Position numbers and translations under genes: made by a program. The notes under the pieces were generated by a model, which was not told the DNA's origin, did no database searches, and saw only the letters and a list, made by a program, of their open reading frames with translations. From positions 186,001 through 250,000 of the forward strand of contig CAJTGI010000006.1 in NCBI GenBank assembly GCA_910575435.1: a stretch of DNA of 64,000 nucleotides, written 5' to 3'. This document shows positions 16,199-22,972 of this stretch, piece by piece. The stretch is from Clostridiaceae bacterium (GTDB taxonomy: Bacteria > Bacillota > Clostridia > Lachnospirales > Lachnospiraceae). Each line of letters begins with the position of its first letter. Position 1 is the stretch's first letter.

Positions 16199-17647
16199 AT
16201 GAGCGAATTGAAAGTCAAGGCACTTCACATGGGACCGGCACAGTGCGCGGTGGACCTAGGGGATGGAAGCGAGCGTGGAGAGTATGTGGATCAGGATTAT
16301 ATCTTGCAGAAGTTAGGGAGGCCCCACCGGGCAATCAACCTGATGTACTGCTATTATCCCAATGATGACAAGTGGCCGGGCAGGGCTAGCGTGGTGCATG
16401 CAGACCCCTCGGTGCAGTTTGCCTGGGATTTTCCCTATGACGATTATTTTACCTACAAGGGAGGTTTACATGGCACGCTGGATGACGAGCCATTTACTTA
16501 TATGCGGGACGTGCGGAAGCATGGGCAGGACGTGCTGCTGACCATGACCATTGACCCGAAGCTGACGGATGACCATATCATTGCCATTGCTAAGGATCTG
16601 CGTACCTTCGGGCGGGTGCAGCTGCGCATCAACCATGAGGCCACGGGAGATTGGTTCTCATTCAATAAGCGGGCTTCCTACGAGGAAGTGGCGGCGTTCT
16701 TTGCCCACTGCTGTGAGATCATTCACAGGGAGGCGCCTAATGTGAAGGTTATTATCTGCCTGGATGGCTGCAAGGAACTGGAAGATGAGAAAATGGAGAT
16801 GGAGGATATTTTCGCAGAGGCATCCAGGGCTGCAGATATCGTGTCAGTGGATCGGTATATGGCTCTGCATTGGGGCTGGCCTTACGATGTGGCGGAAGAG
16901 GGGGGAGATACCTTTGCCCGTCATACGGTGGACAAGATCTATCAGCTTGCGAAGAAGAGTTATGAGAGATATACTTTTGTAAACAATGGGGTGAAAAAGC
17001 CCATGGTGCTTTCCGAGTTCAATGCGGATGGAGATGTGACGGGGGCGTATGATCAGGCGGAGATGCTGAAAGATTTCTGCGAGAAGCTGAAAGCGGATAA
17101 GGAGAGATGGCTCAGCGGGTTTACTCTGTATCAGATGCGTGACAGGGGCCGCCTGGGGCTGGAGATTGAGGATCCCAACAATGCCAATGTGGGTATTGAG
17201 CAGCCCATATTGAATACCTATCGGGAAATCATTCATGAAGACTTTTTCAGCCCGGCCATGGAAGAGGGAGCGGATATCTCCCTTCCGGCAAAACTTCGCT
17301 GGGGTGGCTCGGAGGATGCCGAGGGCGTGGCGATTCCGCTGCATTTTGAGAAGAATCCGGTGTTCTGCGAGGCTTATTTTGAGGAGGATGGCCTGTTGGA
17401 TATGAATTTGATGCTGGAATTGAATGGTCATTGGTTCTATAAGGCACCGGGCGTGAAGTGCATTGACATGATGAGTGCCTTCTTCAAGAAGCCTTTGCAA
17501 GGGGAAGAGGACATGACCTTGAAGATATTTGCGCCGCCGGCTTCCGGGGAAAATGATGCGTCCCAGGGAGAGGACTGGATGACAAATTATTATGCGGAAC
17601 TGAAGGCACTGCCGAAGATTCGCATTCGCTTTGCGCCGATTGCTTAG
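16199..17647 (+). CDS. Glycoside hydrolase-like TIM-barrel protein, function unknown
   Basis: 482-residue protein without a signal peptide. The pattern is that of a TIM-barrel glycosidase: V-Q-L-R-I-N-H-E-A-T-G-D-W-F (a candidate acid Glu on a strand end, as in GH26/GH53-type clan A enzymes), V-I-I-C-L-D-G, D-I-V-S-V-D-R-Y, and P-M-V-L-S-E-F-N-A-D-G (candidate nucleophile Glu). The C-terminal ~120 residues look like a beta-rich accessory domain. I cannot assign a family or substrate. ATG 16199 is preferred over ATG 16193, which abuts AGGAGG. Cytoplasmic location is inferred from the missing signal peptide, which is odd for a polysaccharidase. Confidence 0.6.
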   Translation: MSELKVKALHMGPAQCAVDLGDGSERGEYVDQDYILQKLGRPHRAINLMYCYYPNDDKWPGRASVVHADPSVQFAWDFPYDDYFTYKGGLHGTLDDEPFTYMRDVRKHGQDVLLTMTIDPKLTDDHIIAIAKDLRTFGRVQLRINHEATGDWFSFNKRASYEEVAAFFAHCCEIIHREAPNVKVIICLDGCKELEDEKMEMEDIFAEASRAADIVSVDRYMALHWGWPYDVAEEGGDTFARHTVDKIYQLAKKSYERYTFVNNGVKKPMVLSEFNADGDVTGAYDQAEMLKDFCEKLKADKERWLSGFTLYQMRDRGRLGLEIEDPNNANVGIEQPILNTYREIIHEDFFSPAMEEGADISLPAKLRWGGSEDAEGVAIPLHFEKNPVFCEAYFEEDGLLDMNLMLELNGHWFYKAPGVKCIDMMSAFFKKPLQGEEDMTLKIFAPPASGENDASQGEDWMTNYYAELKALPKIRIRFAPIA

Positions 17648-17659
17648 TAAATTTTGTAC

Positions 17660-17688
17660 TTGCATACAATTTGATTTTATGTTATTAT
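17660..17688 (+). promoter_or_regulatory. Promoter of the rpsF-ssb-rpsR operon
   Basis: TTGCAT (17660-17665), 17-base spacer, TATTAT (17683-17688). It leaves a leader of about 170 bases, long enough for the autoregulatory S6:S18 RNA element common in front of rpsF; a CCG lies at 17755-17757, but I could not prove the motif fold. Confidence 0.65.
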
Positions 17689-17866
17689 ATCTAATTGTGA
17701 TACGTTAATTTTTCCTTGTTCTTCCCTGACAGGGCAAAGTGCAGAATGCATGCACCGTTTCCAGATATCACAGGGATGAATGCTTTCTATGCGCATATGG
17801 GGATGCATTTGTCTCAGAGACGGAGCCATGGGAAGGACCAGAGACCAAAAGGAGGTACAGGCAACT

Positions 17867-18154
17867 ATGAACAAATATGAGTTAGCGTTAGTTGTCAATG
17901 CTAAGATCGAAGAGGATGTGAGAGTAGCCACTGTGGAGAAGGCGAAGGAGTATGTCGCTAAGTTCGGTGGAAATATCACAGAGGTTGAAGAGTGGGGCAA
18001 GAAGAGACTTGCTTACGAAATTCAGCACATGAAGGAAGGCTACTACTACTTCATCAAATTCGATGCTGAGCCTACTGTCCCTGGCGAACTGGAACAGGCC
18101 GTTCGCATTATGGACAATGTGCTCAGATTCTTATGCATTAGGCAGGAAGCATAG
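17867..18154 (+). CDS. rpsF: 30S ribosomal protein S6
   Basis: Small-subunit protein, 95 residues, binds 16S rRNA with S18 at the platform. The N-terminal M-N-K-Y-E-L-A-L-V-V is typical, as are W-G-K-K-R-L-A-Y-E-I and Y-Y-Y-F-I-K-F near the middle. ATG 17867 follows AAAAGGAGG (17847-17855); an upstream in-frame ATG extends into the leader without support. First gene of the conserved rpsF-ssb-rpsR operon, 19 bases before ssb. Confidence 0.97.
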   Translation: MNKYELALVVNAKIEEDVRVATVEKAKEYVAKFGGNITEVEEWGKKRLAYEIQHMKEGYYYFIKFDAEPTVPGELEQAVRIMDNVLRFLCIRQEA

Positions 18155-18173
18155 AAAGGTAGGTGTTTCCTAC

Positions 18174-18632
18174 ATGAATAAGGTTATTTTGATGGGACGT
18201 CTGACCAGGGATCCGGAGATGCGGTATTCTTCCGGAGACAATCAGACGGCGATTGCCAGATATACTTTGGCGGTAGATCGGAGATTTCGGCGTCAGGGTG
18301 AGGACAACCAGACGGATTTTATCAACTGCGTGGTATTTGGCAGGGGAGCGGAATTCGCTGAGAATTATCTTCACCAGGGAACGAAGATTGTGGCTACGGG
18401 TCGTATTCAGACCGGCAGTTACACGAACAAAGAAGGGCAGCGCGTCTACACGACGGAAGTGGTCGTGGAGGATCAGGAGTTTGCTGAGAGCAAGGCGGCA
18501 TCTGCGGGCTATAATAATGGCGGCGGATACCAGCAGGCGGCACCGTCCAGGCCAGAGCCAGTTCAGGCTGCGGGGGATGGATTTATGAATATTCCTGATG
18601 CCATTGATGAGGAACTGCCATTTAAGAATTAG
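18174..18632 (+). CDS. ssb: Single-stranded DNA-binding protein
   Basis: 152-residue SSB that coats single-stranded DNA in replication, repair and recombination. OB-fold at the start (M-N-K-V-I-L-M-G-R-L-T-R-D-P-E), F-I-N-C-V-V-F-G, then a Gly/Gln/Pro-rich flexible tail and the acidic C-terminal tip D-E-E-L-P-F, which recruits partner proteins. ATG 18174 gives the standard N-terminus. It lies between rpsF and rpsR as in most Firmicutes. Confidence 0.97.
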   Translation: MNKVILMGRLTRDPEMRYSSGDNQTAIARYTLAVDRRFRRQGEDNQTDFINCVVFGRGAEFAENYLHQGTKIVATGRIQTGSYTNKEGQRVYTTEVVVEDQEFAESKAASAGYNNGGGYQQAAPSRPEPVQAAGDGFMNIPDAIDEELPFKN

Positions 18633-18709
18633 TGCAGCGGAAATCCAATGAGCGGAGGAAGCTGTGCTGAATCAATTTGATTCAGTATATTTTAAGGAGG
18701 TTAGAAGCT

Positions 18710-18973
18710 ATGGCATACAATAAAGGCGATAAAGAAGGCGCTTCTCGGAGAAGGCCCATGCGCAGAAGAAAAAAAGTCTGCGTGTTCTGCGCAGATAAAG
18801 AGAATGACTATATCGACTACAAGGATATTAATAAGTTGAAGAGATATGTGTCAGAGAGAGGCAAGATTCTTCCCAGAAGAATTACTGGCAACTGCGCAAA
18901 GCACCAGAGGGCTTTGACGGTGGCTATCAAGCGTGCTCGTCATGTGGCAATTATGCCTTATACAACGGATTAA
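18710..18973 (+). CDS. rpsR: 30S ribosomal protein S18 (zinc-type)
   Basis: 87 residues. Basic N-terminus, then [25 protein letters not shown], and C-A-K-H-Q-R. The CxxC plus C-x-x-H set indicates the zinc-binding (C+) form. AAGGAGG at 18694-18700 precedes ATG 18710. Last gene of the operon, followed by a strong terminator. Confidence 0.97.
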   Translation: MAYNKGDKEGASRRRPMRRRKKVCVFCADKENDYIDYKDINKLKRYVSERGKILPRRITGNCAKHQRALTVAIKRARHVAIMPYTTD

Positions 18974-18986
18974 TATGCAAATATCG

Positions 18987-19018
18987 GGGCTGTTTCTTTT
19001 ATGGGAACAGCCCTTTTT
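18987..19018 (+). terminator. Intrinsic terminator of rpsF-ssb-rpsR
   Basis: GGGCTGTTTC pairs with GGGAACAGCCC across a short loop, followed by TTTTT. Confidence 0.9.
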
Positions 19019-19153
19019 CTGATTTGTGCAGGTTGTTATATACTGCAAATTCGAGCATTTTTGGCGTGATTTATGCTAAAAACGAGTTTTGCGGTACTAT
19101 TTTGCGTGATTATATGCAAGATTTTGAAATTTAATCTCGGAGACGTTGCTTGT

Positions 19154-19185
19154 TACTGTGAATGGTGAAGCCGTAAATAGTAGCT
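19154..19185. repeat. Left copy of GGTGAAGCCGT repeat flanking the ABC genes
   Basis: GGTGAAGCCGTAAATAGTA then GCTT (19164-19185). A near-identical direct copy lies at 20956-20982, just beyond the two ABC transporter genes. The left part TTACTGTGAATGG resembles the dispersed GTTACTATTCACAG motif in inverted form. Confidence 0.7.
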
Positions 19186-19199
19186 TATGGAGAAAATAT

Positions 19200-20099
19200 A
19201 TGATGGTATTAGAGACGAATGGATTGACAAAGACTTATCGGAAGAAGAATGTGGTAAATGCCGTGAACATGCATGTGGAAAAGGGTGATATCTACGGCTT
19301 TATCGGAAAGAATGGGGCGGGGAAGACGACGCTGATGAAAATGGTGTGCGGGCTTGCCAGGCCGTCAGCGGGGAGTTTTACCCTTTTTGGCTCGGAAAAT
19401 GTGTCCCAGGGGAGGAAGAGGATTGGGTGCGTGATTGAGCAGCCCGCTCTTTTCCCGAGGATGACTGCGAGAGAGAATTTAATCTATTACAGCAAGATGC
19501 AGGGATGCGATAAGGTTACAGATTATAATAGCGTGCTGGCAATGGTTGGCTTGCCGGAAACCGGGAAACTGAAAACGAAGGGGTTCTCTCTGGGAATGAA
19601 GCAGAGACTCTCTATTGCCATTGCGTTGCTGGGCAATCCTGAATTTTTAGTGCTGGATGAGCCGATTAATGGTCTAGACCCAGCAGGTATTTTAGAAGTT
19701 CGCCAACTTCTGCTACGGTTGCAGCGGGAGCAGGAGATGACCATTTTGATTTCCTCTCATATATTGGGTGAACTGGGCAAGATGGCCACAAAATATGGCA
19801 TAATCAATCAGGGGAATTTGGTGGAGGAATTTACTGCGGAAGAATTGAATCAAAAAGCGGTGCATTATGTGCGGATTGGGACAGACCATCAGGAAAGGGC
19901 CTGTGGGATATTGCGTGAGAAGTTTGGCATAGGGCAGATGCAGGTGCTGCCAGATGCTTCCATCTGCATTTATGAGCAGACGGATCAGATTGGCGCGATG
20001 AATAGAGAATTGGTGTCCCAGAATGTAACGGTGTCCTATCTGGCGGTGGAGGGACAGGATATGGAGAAATACTTTGTGGATAGAATGGGGGGAATGTAA
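19200..20099 (+). CDS. ABC transporter ATP-binding protein (BcrA/lantibiotic-export type)
   Basis: 299 residues. Walker A G-K-N-G-A-G-K-T-T near 38-46, Q-loop at V-I-E-Q-P, ABC signature F-S-L-G-M-K-Q-R, Walker B F-L-V-L-D-E-P-I-N-G-L-D-P, and H-loop S-S-H-I. This is the DRI/BcrA-like subfamily, used for drug or bacteriocin export and immunity. Two adjacent ATGs (19200, 19203) are possible; GGAGA is just upstream. One base separates it from the permease gene. The nearby GGTGAAGCCGT repeat on both sides suggests a mobile or recombined unit. Substrate unknown. Confidence 0.92.
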   Translation: MMVLETNGLTKTYRKKNVVNAVNMHVEKGDIYGFIGKNGAGKTTLMKMVCGLARPSAGSFTLFGSENVSQGRKRIGCVIEQPALFPRMTARENLIYYSKMQGCDKVTDYNSVLAMVGLPETGKLKTKGFSLGMKQRLSIAIALLGNPEFLVLDEPINGLDPAGILEVRQLLLRLQREQEMTILISSHILGELGKMATKYGIINQGNLVEEFTAEELNQKAVHYVRIGTDHQERACGILREKFGIGQMQVLPDASICIYEQTDQIGAMNRELVSQNVTVSYLAVEGQDMEKYFVDRMGGM

Positions 20100-20852
20100 A
20101 TGTGGAACATGATGCGCAGCGAGTGGTATAAAGTGTTGAAGAGCAGGGTGACATGGGTAACGCTATTTGTCTTTCTTGGCATGGCGGCCATACAGATTGT
20201 GGCAGCGGTCTATGCGAAATGCAAGGGGGGCGATTGGGAGATGATCCTGGGGCGTGATGGGCTTTTCGTGTTTAGCACCTATCCGTCAGGAACCTTTTAC
20301 TTTCTCCTTGTGGCACTGTTTGTGGGAGGAATTGTGACCAGCGAGTTTACCACAGGTACCGTAAAGCAGGTGGTTAGTCGGGGAGTCTCCAGAGCTCAGA
20401 TCGTTATAGGGCAATATGCGGCATTATGCGTGGCAATGACGGTGATTACCTGGATTCCCGCCATGCTTCTCGCAGGCGTGTATTCTCTGGCCTGGGGATT
20501 CGGGAGCATCCCTGTGGCAAGGTTTCTTCTCTTAATCTTGGGACAGTTGGTGGTAATTTGGAGTTATGTGGCGATTTCTATGCTGATTGGACATGTCACC
20601 CGATCCGGGGGATTGTCCGTGGGAATTAACTTGATGATCCTGCTGCTGGGTACGATGGCTACCTCCATTGTGTCTATGCTGCTGGAATGGGATTGGGTAA
20701 GGGAGTATTGGCTGACCAGCTTGCAGGGAAAGGCACTGAGTCTGGAATATGGCGTGGGGGTTCAATGTAAGTGCGTGTTGATTCTTTTGGCACTGGGGGC
20801 GGCATGCGTGGGAGGCAGCGTGCTGGTATTCCAGAAAAGGGATGTGCAGTAG
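20100..20852 (+). CDS. ABC-2-type permease
   Basis: 250-residue membrane partner of the preceding ATPase. Starts with M-R-S-E-W-Y-K-V-L-K-S-R, typical for BcrB-like permeases that open with a cytoplasmic E-x-x-K helix; about six hydrophobic helices follow. G-I-V-T-S-E-F-T-T-G-T-V-K is the conserved loop seen in this permease class. Ribosome-binding site GGGGGG overlaps the end of the ATPase gene. Export of a peptide or drug is inferred from family. Confidence 0.88.
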   Translation: MWNMMRSEWYKVLKSRVTWVTLFVFLGMAAIQIVAAVYAKCKGGDWEMILGRDGLFVFSTYPSGTFYFLLVALFVGGIVTSEFTTGTVKQVVSRGVSRAQIVIGQYAALCVAMTVITWIPAMLLAGVYSLAWGFGSIPVARFLLLILGQLVVIWSYVAISMLIGHVTRSGGLSVGINLMILLLGTMATSIVSMLLEWDWVREYWLTSLQGKALSLEYGVGVQCKCVLILLALGAACVGGSVLVFQKRDVQ

Positions 20853-20881
20853 TTGTGGGAATGGGGGATTTGCTGTATAAT
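20853..20881 (+). promoter_or_regulatory. Promoter of the AAA/nuclease operon
   Basis: TTGTGG (20853-20858), 17-base spacer, TATAAT (20876-20881). It begins directly after the permease stop and leaves a leader of about 115 bases. Confidence 0.65.
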
Positions 20882-20955
20882 GTGTGATATGTTTGATTCA
20901 TTTCGATGCTGAAAGCGTAAATGAATTTATGATGCATTTCGGCTGCCCTATGAGC

Positions 20956-20982
20956 GGTGAAGCCGTGAATAGTAACAGCTTT
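20956..20982. repeat. Right copy of GGTGAAGCCGT repeat
   Basis: GGTGAAGCCGTGAATAGTA then ACAGCTT, direct copy of 19164-19185 with one change and a two-base insertion. It lies in the leader of the AAA ATPase gene. Confidence 0.7.
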
Positions 20983-21001
20983 GATTGTTGAGGAGGTCAA
21001 T

Positions 21002-22291
21002 ATGAAATTATCATTGAAGAATATTGGCAAGATAGGGAGGGCTTCTGTAGATATAGATGGAATTACAGTGATTGCCGGTGCGAACAATACAGGAAAAAGC
21101 ACGGTGGGAAAGGCACTTTTTGCTGTGTTTAATAGCGTGTATGATATAAAAAACAAAATTGCTTATGAACGCATGGAAAGCATTGAGAAAACAATCGCTG
21201 TTTTGAATAGAAAGGTTTCGCATATATATTTATCTCATATTGAAATAGAGAGAGTGGCAAAAAAAATTGTTTTTCATGCTGATACGCTTGTCAATAATGA
21301 TAAAGAAATAAAACATGAATTGATTGACGTTCTTTGTCGGCTTAATAAATCCTTTGATGAAAGTATTTATGATCAAGATGTGGAAGAAGCCGTTCGGTCT
21401 ATCCAAGACATTTTCAAGATATCTGACCTTGACATTTTTAAAGTCGCATTGGAAAAGAGATTAAACGCAGAATTTAACGGACAGATTAACAATATTTTCT
21501 CTGACGAAAGGGGAGAAATTGATATACAGATTAAAGATGAGGTGATGCAAGTCGCAATCAATGAGGATGCGGTGGTTGATATCAAGAACAGAATTGACCT
21601 TCAGACGGAGGCAGTATATCTGGATGATCCGCTGGTTCTTGATGAATTGGGCAAGTACGCTATTCGAGCGAAACGTGTAATTTATTTAAATCCTTCAGAT
21701 CATCGTAATCATCTGAAGGATAGGCTTGTCTGTCCTGAGAAAGATACAAATATCATTGATGAGATTATGGTGAAGAACAAGTTGAAAAGGATATACGAAA
21801 AGATAACACCGGTTTGTAGCGGCAAATTGGTTAGGAATCAATTTTCTGGATTTGGTTATCAGGAATCCAAAGGAGAGAAGGCCTTAGGCGTGGGGAATCT
21901 CTCTACCGGACTGAAAACCTTTGCAATATTAAAAACATTGCTGATGAACGGGACGATTGAATATCATGGAGTGGTTATCTTGGATGAGCCGGAGATTCAT
22001 CTGCATCCAGAATGGCAGCTCCTTTTCGCCGAATTGATTGTTATGCTGCACAAAGAATTTGACATGCACATACTACTAAATACCCATAGCCCATATTTTT
22101 TGCGGGCGATTCAGGTGTATGCCGCAAAATATGGCGTGGCTGATCTGTGCAGGTATTATTTATCGGAGGAAATGGATTCCCAGATTAGCATTACGGATGT
22201 GACGAACGATATAGAGAAAATCTACGCAAGATTGTCCAAGCCGTTGCAGGACTTAGCGGATGAAAGGTGGGAAGGTAATGAAACTATCTGA
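21002..22291 (+). CDS. AAA/ABC-like ATPase, candidate defence protein
   Basis: 429-residue ATPase of the OLD/RecF-like (AAA_15/AAA_21) kind. Walker A G-A-N-N-T-G-K-S-T at 26-34, a long variable alpha-helical middle, ABC-type signature L-S-T-G-L-K-T near 301, Walker B V-V-I-L-D-E-P-E-I-H-L-H-P near 326, and H-loop N-T-H-S-P-Y. No TOPRIM domain follows, so it is not a GajA-type OLD nuclease, and the partner is not an HNH protein as in Septu. ATG 21002 follows GAGGAGG. Its end overlaps the next gene by 14 bases. The DNA is clearly more AT-rich than the flanks. A sensor/motor subunit of a two-gene defence system is inferred; no exact known system is matched. Confidence 0.75.
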   Translation: MKLSLKNIGKIGRASVDIDGITVIAGANNTGKSTVGKALFAVFNSVYDIKNKIAYERMESIEKTIAVLNRKVSHIYLSHIEIERVAKKIVFHADTLVNNDKEIKHELIDVLCRLNKSFDESIYDQDVEEAVRSIQDIFKISDLDIFKVALEKRLNAEFNGQINNIFSDERGEIDIQIKDEVMQVAINEDAVVDIKNRIDLQTEAVYLDDPLVLDELGKYAIRAKRVIYLNPSDHRNHLKDRLVCPEKDTNIIDEIMVKNKLKRIYEKITPVCSGKLVRNQFSGFGYQESKGEKALGVGNLSTGLKTFAILKTLLMNGTIEYHGVVILDEPEIHLHPEWQLLFAELIVMLHKEFDMHILLNTHSPYFLRAIQVYAAKYGVADLCRYYLSEEMDSQISITDVTNDIEKIYARLSKPLQDLADERWEGNETI

Positions 22292-22883
22292 TTATCCGAT
22301 GTTTTGTGAAAATATGACTACACTGAAAGAAACATCGGCAGATAAACGGGATGCAGCGAGTTGTGCATATATGACGGAGAGTGATATACCGGCGGTTGAT
22401 TTTGATCTGGTGAAAAAGAAGTATGTGGAGAAACTGGGATTAAGTGTGGTTCCAATGTCTAATGACGCACTCTTTCATCATGGGGAAGAGAAGGTTGTAT
22501 TTGTTGAGTTTAAGAATGGTTATATAGGAAAAAAAGAGCAATTCAATATAAGAAAGAAAATATATGACAGTGTGTTGATTTATTCGGATATTACGAAATC
22601 TGGCATAAGCAGTATGCGGGAAGATGTGGATTATGTCCTTGTGTATAATGAGGATATCAATAGCGGGGATTCCGGTCAATTGGAAAAGGGTGCCGATTAT
22701 ATTCAGGATTCTAGATCCTTCGATAGTTTTGCAAAGAACGTGAGTGCATTGGCGAGAGAACGATATGATAGATTCGGCGTAAGAATGTTTGAAAATTATT
22801 GTTTTAAAAGGGTACATACTTATACGAAAGCAGAATTTGAAACGTATTTGACAGACGGCTGGGACAATCACATGAGGGGATGA
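22278..22883 (+). CDS. PD-(D/E)XK nuclease-like partner of the AAA ATPase
   Basis: 201-residue protein, family not recognised. Near its middle is S-N-D-A-L-F (Asp63), a short turn, then V-V-F-V-E-F-K-N-G with Glu77 and Lys79: the D-x(13)-E-x-K arrangement and hydrophobic strand of the PD-(D/E)XK nuclease fold. A conserved-looking helix with K-K-E-Q-F-N-I-R-K-K follows, as expected after the core strand. No HNH, TOPRIM or TIR motif was seen. ATG 22278 follows GGTGGGAAGG and overlaps the ATPase gene by 14 bases, so the two are likely co-translated. Effector nuclease role is inferred from the motif and pairing. Confidence 0.6.
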   Translation: MKLSDYPMFCENMTTLKETSADKRDAASCAYMTESDIPAVDFDLVKKKYVEKLGLSVVPMSNDALFHHGEEKVVFVEFKNGYIGKKEQFNIRKKIYDSVLIYSDITKSGISSMREDVDYVLVYNEDINSGDSGQLEKGADYIQDSRSFDSFAKNVSALARERYDRFGVRMFENYCFKRVHTYTKAEFETYLTDGWDNHMRG

Positions 22884-22972
22884 ATGGCTACGAATAATAT
22901 CAGTCTTTTACAGATGGTAGTGTCGCTGAAAATGGCATGAAGGTTTAGTTAAAGTGTGCGGAGGAGATACCA

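Noticed and set aside
17689-17866. S6:S18 leader RNA motif
   Set aside because: Length and position fit and a CCG is present, but I could not draw the full conserved fold by eye, so it is not listed as a feature. An Infernal search would decide.
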